From Rugamonas sp045984285 (lineage in GTDB: Bacteria; Pseudomonadota; Gammaproteobacteria; Burkholderiales; Burkholderiaceae_D): a stretch of 64,000 nt of DNA. The notes under the pieces were generated by a model. That model ran no database searches. It was not told the origin of the DNA and saw only the letters and a program-made list of their open reading frames with translations. Position numbers and translations under genes: made by a program. Location: positions 254,804 through 318,803 of the forward strand of contig NZ_JBJQIK030000006.1 in assembly GCF_045984285.3 (NCBI RefSeq), written 5' to 3'. Below, one piece after another: positions 32,578 through 43,300 of the stretch. How positions within the stretch are numbered: position 1 is the first letter of the stretch; every line of letters begins with the position of its first letter.

Positions 32578-34221
32578 CTATTCAGTCTCGCTGGACTCGG
32601 CCCGCAGCCGCCGCCACAGCGTGGTGCGGCTGATGCCGAGATATTCGGCCGCGGCATCGCGCCGTCCTCCGAACCGGGCCAGCACGCTGGCGGCGCTCTC
32701 CATGCTGGGCAGCCGGAGCAGCGCCGGCGACGTGTTTTCGGCGCTCGCCGCGCGTTCCAGTTCCGGCGCCAGGGCGGACAGGAAGGCCGGCGTGAGCGCC
32801 TGCAGCGGCTCCGCCGCAAGGAAGAGGGCGACCCGTTCCGCCATATTGCGCAGCTCGCGCACATTGCCCGGCCAGCTATAGCGCAGCAGCAGTGGGGCGC
32901 AGGCCTGCAGCTCCGCCTGCAGATTCGGATGCGCGCGCGCGCCCAGGCTGGCGAGGGCGATGCGCAGCGACCATTCGGCCAGCGGCACAATATCTTCGCG
33001 CCGCTCGCGCAGGGGCGGCAGCGCGAGGCGCAGCACTGCCAGGCGGTAGAACAGGTCGGCGCGGAAGCGGCCTTCGCGCACGCGTTGTTCCAGGTCGCAG
33101 TGGGTGGCGCTGATGATGCGCACGCTGACAGGAATCGGCCGCGTGCCGCCCACGCGCACCACCTCGCGCTCTTCCAGCACGCGCAGCAGCCGTGTTTGCA
33201 GGGCCAGCGGCATTTCGCCGATTTCGTCGAGCAGCAGCGTGCCGTGGTTAGCCGCTTCGAACAGGCCGGCGTGGCCGCCACGCCGGGCGCCGGTGAAGGC
33301 GCCTTCCTCATGGCCGAACAGTTCGGACTCCAGCAGCGATTCCGCAATTGCGCCGCAGTTCACGGCGACGAAGGGACGCTTGCTGCCCAGCGCACGCGGG
33401 CCTTCGCGGTGGATGGCTTGTGCCACCAGCTCCTTGCCGCTGCCGGTTTCGCCCTGGATCAGCACCGTGGCCGGCGATTTCGCATACAGCACAACGGCCT
33501 GCCGCACGCGTTCCATCGCCTCCGATTCGCCGCGCAGGTCGGCCAGACCGTGGCGTGCGCGCAGGGTATCGGCCGCAGCCCCGCTGCGCGCATGGCTGCG
33601 GTTCGATTCGAGCTGCGCGAGCCGCGCCATCTCCAGTGCGTCATCGAAGGCCTGGCGGATCGATGCAGCGGAATACACAAATACGCCGGTCAGGCCGGCT
33701 TCCTCGGCCAGGTCCGTCACCAGTCCGGCGCCGACAATGGCGCGGATGCCCTGCGCCTTGAGATCCGCGATCTGTGCCCGCGCGTCTTCTTCGGTCACGT
33801 AGCTGCGCTGCACCACCGGCACATCGAAAGTCGCGGCAAACTCCGCCAGCTCGGCCAGCGGGCCCTGGTAAGTGACCACGCCGATGCGGTCGGACACACG
33901 CCGTGCCCGCGCCAGCGCCTGCATGTAATCGAAGCCGCTGGCCTTGGCCACCACCACCGGCACCGACAGGCGGCCCTTGAGGTAGGCCGCATTCGAACCG
34001 GCTGCAATGACGGCGTCGCAGCGCTCGTTCGCCAGCCGCTCGCGGATATGCCGCGCGGCCTCGTCGAAACCCAGGTTGACCGGCTCGATCGTCGCCAGCG
34101 CGTCGTATTCGAGCGTGATGTCGCGGAACAGTTCGGACAGGCGCGACACGGAAACGGTCCAGATGACCGGTTTGTCGTCGGGGTGCAGGGCAGGCTGGCG
34201 CATGTTGCAATTATAGTTCAT
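32578..34221 (-). CDS. prpR: Sigma-54-dependent activator PrpR of the propionate operon
   Basis: 547 residues. N-terminal PrpR sensor domain (about 17-195: PVIWTVSVSRLSELFRDITLEYDALATIEPVNLGF, RCDAVIAAGSNAAYLKGRLSVPVVV, RSYVTEEDARAQI), which senses 2-methylcitrate in homologues; central AAA+ domain (about 225-460) with Walker A GETGSGKELVAQAIH, ESELFGHEEGAFTGA (the sigma-54 contact loop) and LLLDEIGEMPL; C-terminal Fis-type helix-turn-helix (RRDAAAEYLGISRTTLWRRLRA). Divergent from prpB. A second ATG six codons in (34203) is an alternative start; the first ATG is only 2 bp from the operator. Confidence 0.95.
   Translation of the reverse strand: MNYNCNMRQPALHPDDKPVIWTVSVSRLSELFRDITLEYDALATIEPVNLGFDEAARHIRERLANERCDAVIAAGSNAAYLKGRLSVPVVVAKASGFDYMQALARARRVSDRIGVVTYQGPLAELAEFAATFDVPVVQRSYVTEEDARAQIADLKAQGIRAIVGAGLVTDLAEEAGLTGVFVYSAASIRQAFDDALEMARLAQLESNRSHARSGAAADTLRARHGLADLRGESEAMERVRQAVVLYAKSPATVLIQGETGSGKELVAQAIHREGPRALGSKRPFVAVNCGAIAESLLESELFGHEEGAFTGARRGGHAGLFEAANHGTLLLDEIGEMPLALQTRLLRVLEEREVVRVGGTRPIPVSVRIISATHCDLEQRVREGRFRADLFYRLAVLRLALPPLRERREDIVPLAEWSLRIALASLGARAHPNLQAELQACAPLLLRYSWPGNVRELRNMAERVALFLAAEPLQALTPAFLSALAPELERAASAENTSPALLRLPSMESAASVLARFGGRRDAAAEYLGISRTTLWRRLRAESSETE
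34210..34215 (-). promoter_or_regulatory. Possible -10 element of prpR
   Basis: On the - strand TATAAT lies between the two candidate prpR start codons and 6 bp before the second one. If it is the -10, transcription would begin at or near the ATG at 34203, making that start leaderless. No good -35 is present, but the PrpR operator overlaps the expected position. Confidence 0.35.
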
Positions 34222-34222
34222 T

Positions 34223-34251
34223 GCGTTTCAATGCGAAACGTTTTGAAACGC
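34223..34251. promoter_or_regulatory. PrpR operator palindromes
   Basis: Outer inverted repeat GCGTTTCA / TGAAACGC (34223-34230, 34244-34251) and inner CGTTTC-AATGC-GAAACG (34224-34240) give three GTTTC/GAAAC half-sites. Enhancer-type sites with TTTCA/TGAAA arms are known upstream of prpB in other bacteria. Located 66-94 bp upstream of the sigma-54 promoter. Confidence 0.75.
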
Positions 34252-34316
34252 TGGCGGATGAGCTCGGGCTGGCGCAAGGTGCTGATTTTGCTGGCTTTTG
34301 CCTCTGGAAGCCGGGC

Positions 34317-34332
34317 TGGCACGCCCCTTGCA
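34317..34332 (+). promoter_or_regulatory. Sigma-54 promoter of prpB
   Basis: TGGCACG-CCCC-TTGCA is a full match to the -24/-12 consensus (GG at -24, GC at -12) with correct spacing, 38 bp before the prpB start codon. It agrees with the sigma-54 activator encoded divergently. Confidence 0.95.
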
Positions 34333-34369
34333 CTACCATGGCAGGCTAACGTTTCACCGAAAGGACACC

Positions 34370-35257
34370 ATGACCCAATATTCCGCTGGCGCCGCATTCC
34401 GCAAGGCCGTCCAGGAAGAGTCGCCGCTGCAGGTTGTCGGCGCGATCAATGCGAACCATGCGCTGCTCGCCAAGCGCGCCGGCTTCCGCGCCATCTACCT
34501 GTCGGGCGGCGGCGTGGCCGCAGGCTCGCTCGGCCTGCCGGACCTCGGCATCTCCAGCCTGGACGACGTGCTGACCGATGTGCGCCGCATTACCGACGTG
34601 TGCGACCTGCCGCTGCTGGTGGACGTGGACACCGGTTTCGGCGCCTCCGCCTTCAATGTGGCGCGTACGGTGAAGTCCATGATCAAGTTCGGCGCGGCCG
34701 CCATGCACATCGAGGACCAGGTGGGCGCGAAGCGCTGCGGCCACCGTCCGGGCAAGGAGATCGTCAGCAAGCAGGAGATGGTGGACCGCATCAAGGCCGC
34801 CGTGGATGCGCGCACCGACGAGAACTTCGTCATCATGGCCCGCACCGACGCACTGGCCGTGGAGGGCCTGGATGCGGCCATCGAGCGCGCCATCGCCTGC
34901 GTGGAAGCGGGCGCGGACATGATTTTCCCGGAAGCGATGACTGAACTGGCCATGTACAAGCAGTTCGCCAACGCCGTGAAGGTGCCCATCCTCGCCAATA
35001 TCACCGAGTTCGGTTCCACGCCGCTGTTTACGGTGGAAGAATTGAAGACCGCCGATGTGGGCCTGGTGCTGTATCCGCTGTCCGCCTTCCGCGCCATGAA
35101 CAAGGCTGCCGAAAACGTCTACGGCGCCATCCGCCGCGACGGCACGCAAAAGGCCGTGCTGGATACCATGCAGACCCGCGCCGAACTGTATGAGCGCATC
35201 AACTACCACGATTTCGAACAGAAGCTCGACGCCCTGTTCGCCGCCCAGAAAAAATAA
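34370..35257 (+). CDS. prpB: 2-methylisocitrate lyase
   Basis: 295 residues; cleaves 2-methylisocitrate into pyruvate and succinate, the last step of the methylcitrate cycle. FRAIYLSGGGVAAGSLGLPDLGISSLDDVL, the catalytic KRCGHRPGKE (cysteine in KRCG), VDVDTGFGASAFNVART and HIEDQVGAK are all present. ATG 34370 follows AAGGA and the sigma-54 promoter; the longer open frame would start upstream of the promoter. First gene of prpB-prpC-acnD-prpF. Confidence 0.96.
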   Translation: MTQYSAGAAFRKAVQEESPLQVVGAINANHALLAKRAGFRAIYLSGGGVAAGSLGLPDLGISSLDDVLTDVRRITDVCDLPLLVDVDTGFGASAFNVARTVKSMIKFGAAAMHIEDQVGAKRCGHRPGKEIVSKQEMVDRIKAAVDARTDENFVIMARTDALAVEGLDAAIERAIACVEAGADMIFPEAMTELAMYKQFANAVKVPILANITEFGSTPLFTVEELKTADVGLVLYPLSAFRAMNKAAENVYGAIRRDGTQKAVLDTMQTRAELYERINYHDFEQKLDALFAAQKK

Positions 35258-35269
35258 GGAGATAGCAGA

Positions 35270-36421
35270 ATGACCGAACAAGCAGCAGGCTTCAAGCCAA
35301 AAAAATCCGTCGCCCTGTCCGGCGTGGCCGCAGGTAACACCGCGCTGTGCTCCGTCGGCAAAACCGGCAACGACCTGCACTACCGCGGCTATGACATTCT
35401 CGACGTTGCAGACTCCTGCGAATTCGAAGAAATCGCCTACCTGCTGGTGCATGGCAAGCTGCCGACCGTGGCGGAACTGAAAGGCTACAAGGCCAAGCTG
35501 AAATCGCTGCGCGGCCTGCCGCAGGCGGTGAAGGCCGCGCTCGAAGCGCTGCCGGCCGGCGCGCACCCGATGGACGTGATGCGCACCGGCGTCTCCGTGC
35601 TGGGCTGCGCGCTGCCGGAAAAGGACGACCACAATATCGCCGGCGCGCGCGACATCGCCGACCGCCTGATGGCCTCCTTCGGCTCCATGCTGCTGTACTG
35701 GTACCACTTCAGCCACAACGGCAAGCGCATCGACGTGGAAACCGACGACGATTCCATCGGCGGCCACTTCCTGCATCTGCTGCACGGCGTGAAACCGCCC
35801 GAGAGCTGGGTGAAGGCCATGCACACCTCGCTGATCCTCTACGCGGAACACGAGTTCAACGCCTCCACCTTCACCAGCCGCGTGATCGCGGGCACCGGTT
35901 CCGATATCCACTCCGCCATCACCGGCGCCATCGGCGCACTGCGCGGCCCGAAACACGGCGGCGCGAATGAGGTGGCGCTGGACATCCAGAAGCGCTACGA
36001 GAACGCCGACGAAGCGGAAGCGGATATCCGCAACCGCGTGGCGAACAAGGAAGTCGTGATCGGCTTCGGCCACCCGGTCTACACCATCTCCGATCCGCGC
36101 AACAAGGTGATCAAGGAAGTGGCACGTTCGCTGTCGCAGGAAGCCGGTTCGATGAAGATGTTCGACATCGCCGAGCGCCTGGAAAGCGTGATGTGGGAAG
36201 TGAAGAAAATGTTCCCCAACCTGGACTGGTTCTCCGCCGTGTCCTACCACATGATGGGCGTGCCGACCGCCATGTTCACGCCGCTGTTCGTCATTTCGCG
36301 CACCTCCGGCTGGGCCGCGCATATCATCGAACAGCGCATCGACAACAAGATCATTCGCCCGAGCGCGAACTATGTGGGTCCTGAAGACCTGAAGTTCGTG
36401 CCGATCAAGGACCGCAAGTAA
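35270..36421 (+). CDS. prpC: 2-methylcitrate synthase
   Basis: 383 residues; condenses propionyl-CoA with oxaloacetate. Citrate synthase fold: LHYRGYDILDVADSCEFEEIAYLLVHGKLP, HFLHLLHGVKPPESWVKAMHTSLILYAEHEFNASTFTSRV (catalytic His), and GFGHPVYTISDPR. AAGGAG at 35256 gives the ribosome binding site. The stop shares one base with the acnD start. Confidence 0.96.
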   Translation: MTEQAAGFKPKKSVALSGVAAGNTALCSVGKTGNDLHYRGYDILDVADSCEFEEIAYLLVHGKLPTVAELKGYKAKLKSLRGLPQAVKAALEALPAGAHPMDVMRTGVSVLGCALPEKDDHNIAGARDIADRLMASFGSMLLYWYHFSHNGKRIDVETDDDSIGGHFLHLLHGVKPPESWVKAMHTSLILYAEHEFNASTFTSRVIAGTGSDIHSAITGAIGALRGPKHGGANEVALDIQKRYENADEAEADIRNRVANKEVVIGFGHPVYTISDPRNKVIKEVARSLSQEAGSMKMFDIAERLESVMWEVKKMFPNLDWFSAVSYHMMGVPTAMFTPLFVISRTSGWAAHIIEQRIDNKIIRPSANYVGPEDLKFVPIKDRK

Positions 36422-39021
36422 TGAACACCGGATACCGCAAGAAACTGCCCGGCACCGAACTGGATTACTTCGACGCGCGCGCCGCAGTCGACAGCATCCA
36501 GCCGGGCGCCTGGGACAAGCTGCCATATACCTCGCGTGTGCTGGCCGAAAACTTGGTGCGCCGCTGCGAGCCGCACATGCTGCCGGATTCGCTGCGCCAG
36601 CTCATCGAGCGCAAGCGCGACCTGGACTTTCCATGGTTCCCGGCGCGCGTGGTGTGCCACGACATCCTCGGCCAGACCGCGCTGGTGGACCTGGCCGGTC
36701 TGCGCGACGCCATCGCGGAGCAGGGCGGCGATCCCGCGCTGGTGAACCCGGTGGTGCCGACCCAGCTGGTGGTGGACCACTCGCTGGCCGTGGAATGCGG
36801 CGGTTTCGACCCAGACGCCTTCGCGAAGAACCGCGCCATCGAGGACCGCCGCAACGAGGACCGCTTCCACTTCATCGACTGGACCAAGAAGGCCTTCCGC
36901 AATGTGGACGTGATCCCGCCGGGGAACGGAATCCTGCACCAGATTAATCTGGAGCGCATGTCGCCGGTGATCCAGGTCAGCGACGGCGTCGCCTATCCGG
37001 ACACGCTGGTGGGCACCGATTCGCACACGCCGATGGTCGATGCGCTGGGCGTGATCGCCATCGGCGTCGGCGGTCTGGAGGCGGAGACCGTGATGCTGGG
37101 CCGCGCTTCCTGGATGCGCCTGCCCGATATCGTCGGCGTCGAGCTGACGGGCAAGCCGCAGCCGGGCATTACCGCCACCGATACGGTGCTGGCACTGACC
37201 GAATTCCTGCGCAAGGAAAAAGTGGTGTCGGCCTACCTGGAGTTCTACGGCGAAGGCGCCACTGCGCTGACGCTGGGCGACCGCGCCACCATCTCCAACA
37301 TGGCGCCGGAATTCGGCGCCACCGCCGCGATGTTCTCCATCGACGAGCAGACAATCAAGTACCTCAGGCTGACCGGCCGCGACGACGAGCTGGTGAAGCT
37401 GGTCGAGCTCTATGCGAAGGAAACCGGCCTGTGGTCGGACAGCCTGAAGAACGCCGAGTACGAGCGCGTGCTGCGTTTTGACCTGTCCACCGTTGTGCGC
37501 AATATCGCCGGCCCGTCGAACCCGCACAAACGCGTGCCGACTTCCGAGCTGGCCGCGCGCGGCATCAGCGGCGTGGTGGAGAACGAGCCTGGCCTGATGC
37601 CGGACGGCGCCGTGATCATTGCCGCCATCACCAGCTGCACCAACACCAACAACCCGCGCAATATGATTGCCGCCGGCCTGCTGGCGCGCAACGCAAACCA
37701 GCGCGGCCTGCTGCGCAAGCCGTGGGTGAAGTCCTCGCTGGCGCCCGGCTCGAAGGCAGTCACGCTGTACCTGGAAGAGGCAGGCCTGATGCCGGACCTG
37801 GAAAAGCTGGGCTTCGGCGTGGTCGCCTATGCCTGCACTTCCTGCAACGGCATGTCCGGCGCGCTGGATCCGGTGATCCAGAAGGAGATCGTGGAGCGCG
37901 ACCTGTATGCCACCGCCGTCCTGTCGGGCAACCGCAACTTCGACGGCCGCATCCACCCGTATGCAAAGCAGGCCTTCCTGGCTTCGCCGCCGCTGGTGGT
38001 GGCCTACGCCATCGCCGGCACCATCCGTTTCGACATCGAGAAAGACATTCTCGGCACCGATGCGAATGGCCAGCCGGTGCGCCTGGCCGATCTCTGGCCG
38101 AGCGATGAAGAGATAGATGCCATCGTTGCCGCCAGCGTGAAGCCGGACCACTTCCGCAAGGTGTATATCCCGATGTTCGCACGCCAGGAAGACGACGGCG
38201 CGAGCGTGAGTCCGCTGTACGACTGGCGCCCGCAAAGCACCTACATCCGCCGTCCGCCGTACTGGGAAGGTGCGCTGGCAGGCGAGCGCACGCTGAAAGG
38301 CATGCGCCCGCTGGCTGTCCTCGGCGACAACATCACCACCGACCACCTGTCGCCATCGAACGCCATCATGATGGACAGCGCCGCCGGCGAATACCTGCAC
38401 AAAATGGGCTTACCGGAAGAGGACTTCAACTCCTACGCTACCCACCGCGGCGATCACCTCACCGCGCAGCGCGCCACCTTCGCCAATCCAACGCTGAAGA
38501 ACGAGATGGTGCTGGACGCGGATGGCAAGGTGAAGGCCGGGTCGCTGGCCCGCATCGAGCCGGAAGGCAAGGTCACGCGCATGTGGGAAGCCATTGAAAC
38601 CTATATGGAGCGCAAGCAGCCCCTGATCGTGATTGCCGGCGCCGACTACGGCCAGGGTTCCTCGCGCGACTGGGCTGCGAAGGGCGTGCGCCTGGCGGGC
38701 GTGGAAGCGATTGTGGCCGAAGGCTTCGAACGCATCCACCGCACCAACCTGGTTGGCATGGGCGTGCTGCCGCTGGAGTTCACGCCGGGCGTGAACCGCC
38801 TCGCGCTGCACATCGACGGCACCGAGACCTACGACGTGCTGGGCGAGCGCACCCCGCGCGCCACGCTCACGCTGGTCATCCACCGCAAGAATGGCGAGAG
38901 CGTGTCCGTGCCTGTCACCTGCCGCCTCGATACGGCCGAAGAGGTGGCGATCTACGAAGCGGGCGGCGTGCTGCAGCGCTTCGCGCAGGACTTCCTGGCT
39001 TCCACGGCAAAGGCGGCATGA
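36421..39021 (+). CDS. acnD: 2-methylcitrate dehydratase, Fe-S dependent
   Basis: 866-residue aconitase-family enzyme that dehydrates 2-methylcitrate. 4Fe-4S ligands in AAITSCTNTNNP and YACTSCNGMSG; GTDSHTPMVDALGVIAIGVGG near residue 200; the swivel domain contains GADYGQGSSRDWAAKGVRLAGV. In this operon type AcnD needs PrpF as isomerase partner, and prpF follows with a 4-bp overlap. Confidence 0.96.
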   Translation: MNTGYRKKLPGTELDYFDARAAVDSIQPGAWDKLPYTSRVLAENLVRRCEPHMLPDSLRQLIERKRDLDFPWFPARVVCHDILGQTALVDLAGLRDAIAEQGGDPALVNPVVPTQLVVDHSLAVECGGFDPDAFAKNRAIEDRRNEDRFHFIDWTKKAFRNVDVIPPGNGILHQINLERMSPVIQVSDGVAYPDTLVGTDSHTPMVDALGVIAIGVGGLEAETVMLGRASWMRLPDIVGVELTGKPQPGITATDTVLALTEFLRKEKVVSAYLEFYGEGATALTLGDRATISNMAPEFGATAAMFSIDEQTIKYLRLTGRDDELVKLVELYAKETGLWSDSLKNAEYERVLRFDLSTVVRNIAGPSNPHKRVPTSELAARGISGVVENEPGLMPDGAVIIAAITSCTNTNNPRNMIAAGLLARNANQRGLLRKPWVKSSLAPGSKAVTLYLEEAGLMPDLEKLGFGVVAYACTSCNGMSGALDPVIQKEIVERDLYATAVLSGNRNFDGRIHPYAKQAFLASPPLVVAYAIAGTIRFDIEKDILGTDANGQPVRLADLWPSDEEIDAIVAASVKPDHFRKVYIPMFARQEDDGASVSPLYDWRPQSTYIRRPPYWEGALAGERTLKGMRPLAVLGDNITTDHLSPSNAIMMDSAAGEYLHKMGLPEEDFNSYATHRGDHLTAQRATFANPTLKNEMVLDADGKVKAGSLARIEPEGKVTRMWEAIETYMERKQPLIVIAGADYGQGSSRDWAAKGVRLAGVEAIVAEGFERIHRTNLVGMGVLPLEFTPGVNRLALHIDGTETYDVLGERTPRATLTLVIHRKNGESVSVPVTCRLDTAEEVAIYEAGGVLQRFAQDFLASTAKAA

Positions 39022-40208
39022 TGGCGCAGATCAAAATTCTCGCAACGTATATGCGCGGTGGCACCAGCAAGGGCGTCTTCTTCCGCCTGCAGGACCTGCC
39101 GGAAGCAGCGCAGGCGCCCGGGCCTGTACGCGATGCGCTGCTGCTGCGCGTGATCGGCAGCCCCGATCCCTACGCCAAGCAGATCGACGGCATGGGCGGC
39201 GCCACCTCCAGCACCAGCAAGACGGTGATCCTGTCGAAGAGCAGCCGCCCGGACCATGATGTGGACTACCTGTTTGGCCAGGTTTCCATCGACAAGCCTT
39301 TCGTGGACTGGAGCGGCAACTGCGGCAACCTGTCTTCCGCCGTTGGCGCTTTCGCCATCAGCGGCGGCCTGGTGGACGCAAGCCGCGTGCCGCGCAACGG
39401 CGTGGCCGTGGTGCGTATCTGGCAAGCCAATATTGGCAAGACCATCATCGCCCACATCCCCATTACTGATGGTGCAGTGCAGGAGACCGGTGATTTCGAG
39501 CTGGATGGCGTGACCTTCCCGGCCGCGGAAGTGCAGCTGGAATTCATGGACCCGGCTGCGGAGGAGGAGGGCGCCGGCGGCGCCATGTTCCCGACCGGGA
39601 ACCTGGTGGACGACCTGGAAGTACCGGGTGTCGGCACCCTCAAGGCAACCATGATCAATGCCGGCATTCCCACCATCTTCGTGAACGCCGATGCCATCGG
39701 CTACACGGGCACTGAACTGCAGGAAGCGATCAACGGCGACAGCAAGGCGCTGGCGATGTTCGAAACCATCCGCGCTTACGGGGCAGTGAAAATGGGCCTG
39801 ATCGGCAATCTTGACGAAGCGGCCACGCGCCAGCACACGCCGAAGGTTGCTTTCGTTGCGCCGCCGAAGAGCTATGCCGCGTCCAGCGGCAAGCAGGTGG
39901 CGCAGGGGGATATCGACCTGCTGGTGCGCGCGCTCTCCATGGGCAAGCTGCACCACGCCATGATGGGCACCGCCGCCGTGGCAATCGGCACGGCGGCTGC
40001 CATTCCCGGCACCCTGGTCAATCTCGCCGCGGGCGGGGGAGAGCGCAATGCAGTCCGATTCGGCCACCCTTCCGGCACCCTGCGTGTGGGCGCCGAAGCC
40101 GTGCAGCAGGACGGCCAGTGGAGCGTGACCAAGGCCATCATGAGTCGCAGCGCGCGCGTGCTGATGGAAGGCTGGGTGAGGGTTCCGGAAGAGGCGCTCA
40201 AGCCTTAG
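39018..40208 (+). CDS. prpF: Aconitate isomerase-type AcnD accessory protein PrpF
   Basis: 396 residues. KILATYMRGGTSKGVFFRLQDLP and DGMGGATSSTSKTVILS are the PrpF signatures; the two-domain diaminopimelate epimerase-like fold continues through SGNCGNLSSAVGAFAI. It isomerises 2-methylaconitate so that AcnD and aconitase can complete the cycle. Two adjacent ATG codons (39018, 39021) are possible starts; the first overlaps the acnD stop. Confidence 0.95.
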   Translation: MMAQIKILATYMRGGTSKGVFFRLQDLPEAAQAPGPVRDALLLRVIGSPDPYAKQIDGMGGATSSTSKTVILSKSSRPDHDVDYLFGQVSIDKPFVDWSGNCGNLSSAVGAFAISGGLVDASRVPRNGVAVVRIWQANIGKTIIAHIPITDGAVQETGDFELDGVTFPAAEVQLEFMDPAAEEEGAGGAMFPTGNLVDDLEVPGVGTLKATMINAGIPTIFVNADAIGYTGTELQEAINGDSKALAMFETIRAYGAVKMGLIGNLDEAATRQHTPKVAFVAPPKSYAASSGKQVAQGDIDLLVRALSMGKLHHAMMGTAAVAIGTAAAIPGTLVNLAAGGGERNAVRFGHPSGTLRVGAEAVQQDGQWSVTKAIMSRSARVLMEGWVRVPEEALKP

Positions 40209-40228
40209 AGTGTGGCATTCCTGCCTCC

Positions 40229-40253
40229 GAAAGCCCGGCTGGTCCGGGCTTTC
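40229..40253 (+). terminator. Terminator after prpF
   Basis: Perfect 10-bp stem GAAAGCCCGG / CCGGGCTTTC with loop CTGGT and a short T-rich tail. It ends the prp operon 20 bp after the stop. Confidence 0.8.
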
Positions 40254-40321
40254 TTCTATAGTTGTAGCGATTGCAACCGTCCTGGTTTATGATCCGTAAC
40301 AATTACGGTGACTCTTCTGCC

Positions 40322-43300
40322 ATGACGCATGTGTTGACCAATCCGGAATTCGTCGCCGACGCTTTGCAGTTAATTGGCATGCCCGCTTGCGCATGCGATG
40401 CGGAAGGCGTGGTGCTCGCATCGAATCCCGAACTTGAAAAACTGCTGGAGTTCGACCCTGCCGGACGGCGGGTGGATGAACTCTTTGCGCGCCATGTGCA
40501 CCGGGAGAACGCGGAGGCCATGCGCGAGGCGCTGGCCGGCCACGGCTCTTCCTGGGACAGCTGCCTGCTCTCCGCCAGCGGACGCTATATATCCGTCCAG
40601 CTCACCGTGAAGGCGCTGAAAGGCGGTTCCGGCCTCACCATCCTGTTCGACGACGTGAGCACCGTGCAGCGCGACCAGCGCGCCCTGCGCAAGGCCATGC
40701 TGGAGCAGCAGGCGATTCTCGAAAACGCGGCGGTCGGCATCATCTTCAGCAAGGCCGATGTAATCCAGGAAGTGAATATGCGTGCAGCCGAAATGTTCGG
40801 CTATGAACGCCATGAGCTGGAGGGTGGCAGCGCCGACATCATCTACCCCACGCGCGAGGAATTCGAGTTGCGCCGCGAGCAGTACGCGCCCGCGCTGGCC
40901 CAGGGCCGCTCCCTGACGCTGGAAGTGCAGATGCGGCGGCGTGACGGCACGCTGTTCTGGTGCCGCTGCCATGGCCGCGCCATCGATGCCTCCGACCTGA
41001 CCGAAGGCATGGTGTGGATCGTGGAGGATATCGACGAACAGCGCGCGCAGAGCGAAGCGTCGCGCCAGCTGCTGCTGGAACAGAAGGCGATTCTGGACAA
41101 TGCATCGGTCGGCATCCTGTTCACCAAGAACCAGCGCCTGATGAGCTGCAATCCGCGCATGGCTGAAATGTTCGGCTATTCGCGCGACGAGATGACGGGC
41201 CAGCATGCCAGCATCGTTTTCATCTCGCAGGAGATTTACGACGAATTCGGCAAGGAGGCCGGCCCCTTCCTCGGCACCGGCCGTCCCTTCGAGAAGAAGG
41301 AGTTCCAGTTCAGGCGCAAGGACGGTTCGCTGTTCTGGTGCCGCGTGCGCGCCAAGGCGGTGGACCAGGAGCACAACAACGGCGGCACCATCTGGATCCT
41401 GGAAGACGTGACGCAGTCGCGCCAGACGCAGATGGAAGTGGAAGCGATCATGGAAAACGCCTCCATCTCCATCCTGTTCACAAAGAACCGCATCATCACG
41501 CGCTACAACCGCGGCTTCGCCGAAATGTTCCGCTACGACGGCGACGAAGGCCTTGGCATGCCCGGCATGTCGCTCTACCCCTCGCAGGAGGCCTACGACC
41601 GCCTCGGTGCACTGGCCACGCCCTTCCTGAGCGCGGCCAAACCCTTCCAGACCGAAGTGGAAATGCGGCGCAAGGACAACACCACCTTCTGGGCCCAGCT
41701 GATTGCCTACGTGGTCAATCCCGAAGACCCTGCGCAAGGCACCATCTGGATTGCGGAAGACCGCACCCACCAGAAAGAGGCGGAGGAATCGCTGCGCAAT
41801 GCGCTGCTGGAGAACGAAGCGATCCTGCAAAGCGCGGTGCTCGGCATTTCCGTCTGCGAAAACGGCCGCAACCTGCGCTGCAATGCCAAGATGGAGGAGC
41901 TGTTCGGCTATGCGCCGGGCGAGATGACGGGCATCAGCGTGCAGGCCTTCTATCCTGACCTCGAAGCATGGGATGCTGCGCGCAAGGAAACGGCGTCGGA
42001 CTTCCGCGCGGGCCGCGTGAGCTCACTGGAACTGCAGCTGGCGCGCAAGGACGGCTCGACGTTCTGGGGCCGCCTGTCCGGCCGGCCCTTCGACCTGAAT
42101 AACCCGCGCGGCCGTTCGGTGTGGCTGGTGGACGATGTGACGGCCCGCCGCGAAGCGGCCGACGCAATCCGCCGCGCGCGCGACGACCTCGAAGTGCGGG
42201 TGCTGGAACGCACCGCCGAACTGGCGGGCGCCAACGCCATGCTGCAAGGCGAGATCGTGGAGCGCCGCCAGGCCGAGGCCCGCGTGCACCACATGGCCTA
42301 CCACGACAGCCTCACGGGCCTGCCGAACCGCGCGCTGCTGGCGGACCGCCTGGACCGCGCCATGCTGTCGGCGCAGCGTTCCGAACGCAAGCTGGCCGTG
42401 ATGTTCCTCGACCTCGACCGCTTCAAGACCATCAACGATTCGCTGGGCCACCTCACCGGCGACCTGCTGCTGAAGGAAGTAGCGAGCCGCCTGTGCCGCG
42501 CCGTGCGCGCCAGCGATACCGTGGCCCGCCTCGGCGGCGACGAGTTCGTGGTGCTGCTGCCGGGCATGCACCGGCCGGATGAAGCGGTGCATGTGGCCGA
42601 GAAAATCATCGATATCCTCGCCACGCCGGTGGAGCTGGACGAGCACACGCTGCACGTCACGCCATCCATCGGCATCTGTGTGTATCCGGATGACGGGCAG
42701 GACGTGGAAACCCTGATGCGCCATGCCGATGCAGCCATGTATCACGCCAAGGCGGCAGGCCGCAACAATTACCAGTTCTTCACGCAGAAGATGAACCTGA
42801 CGGCGGCGCACCACTTCGAGCTGGAAAACAGCCTGCGCGGTGCACTCGCCAACAACGAGTTCGAACTGCACTTCCAGCCCATCATGGATATCGGCACGCG
42901 CCGCCTGCACACGATGGAAGTGCTGCTGCGCTGGCGCCGCGGCGGCAATGGCCTGGTCATGCCGGACCAGTTCATTCCCATCATCGAGGAGAACGGCCTG
43001 ATCGTGCCGATCGGCGAATGGGTGATACGCCGTGCCTGCGAGCAGAGCATGGAATGGCAGCGCCAGGGGCTTCTGCCGGTGCCGCTGGCGGTCAACCTGT
43101 CGCCGCGGCAGTTCATGCACCGTGGACTGGTCGATTCCATCCGCGGCATCCTGAACGAAACCGGCATCGACCCGGCCATGATCGAATTCGAGATCACCGA
43201 AACGGCGCTGATGCAGCATGGCGAGCATACGCTGGCGGTGCTGGACCAGATCAACGCCATGGGCATCCGCCTGTCGATTGACGACTTTGGCACCGGCTAT

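Noticed and set aside
31759..34944. A 1061-codon + strand open frame across hydrolase, DUF6328-like and prpR genes
   Set aside because: It is antisense to three supported genes and runs through the prp control region; no motif is recognisable.
34346..38400. Very long antisense frames across prpB, prpC and acnD
   Set aside because: Same GC-driven mirror effect; the + strand genes are certain.
40702..41860. Repeated similar segments as a tandem DNA repeat or CRISPR
   Set aside because: They are divergent PAS-domain coding modules at about 360-bp intervals, not short repeats with spacers.
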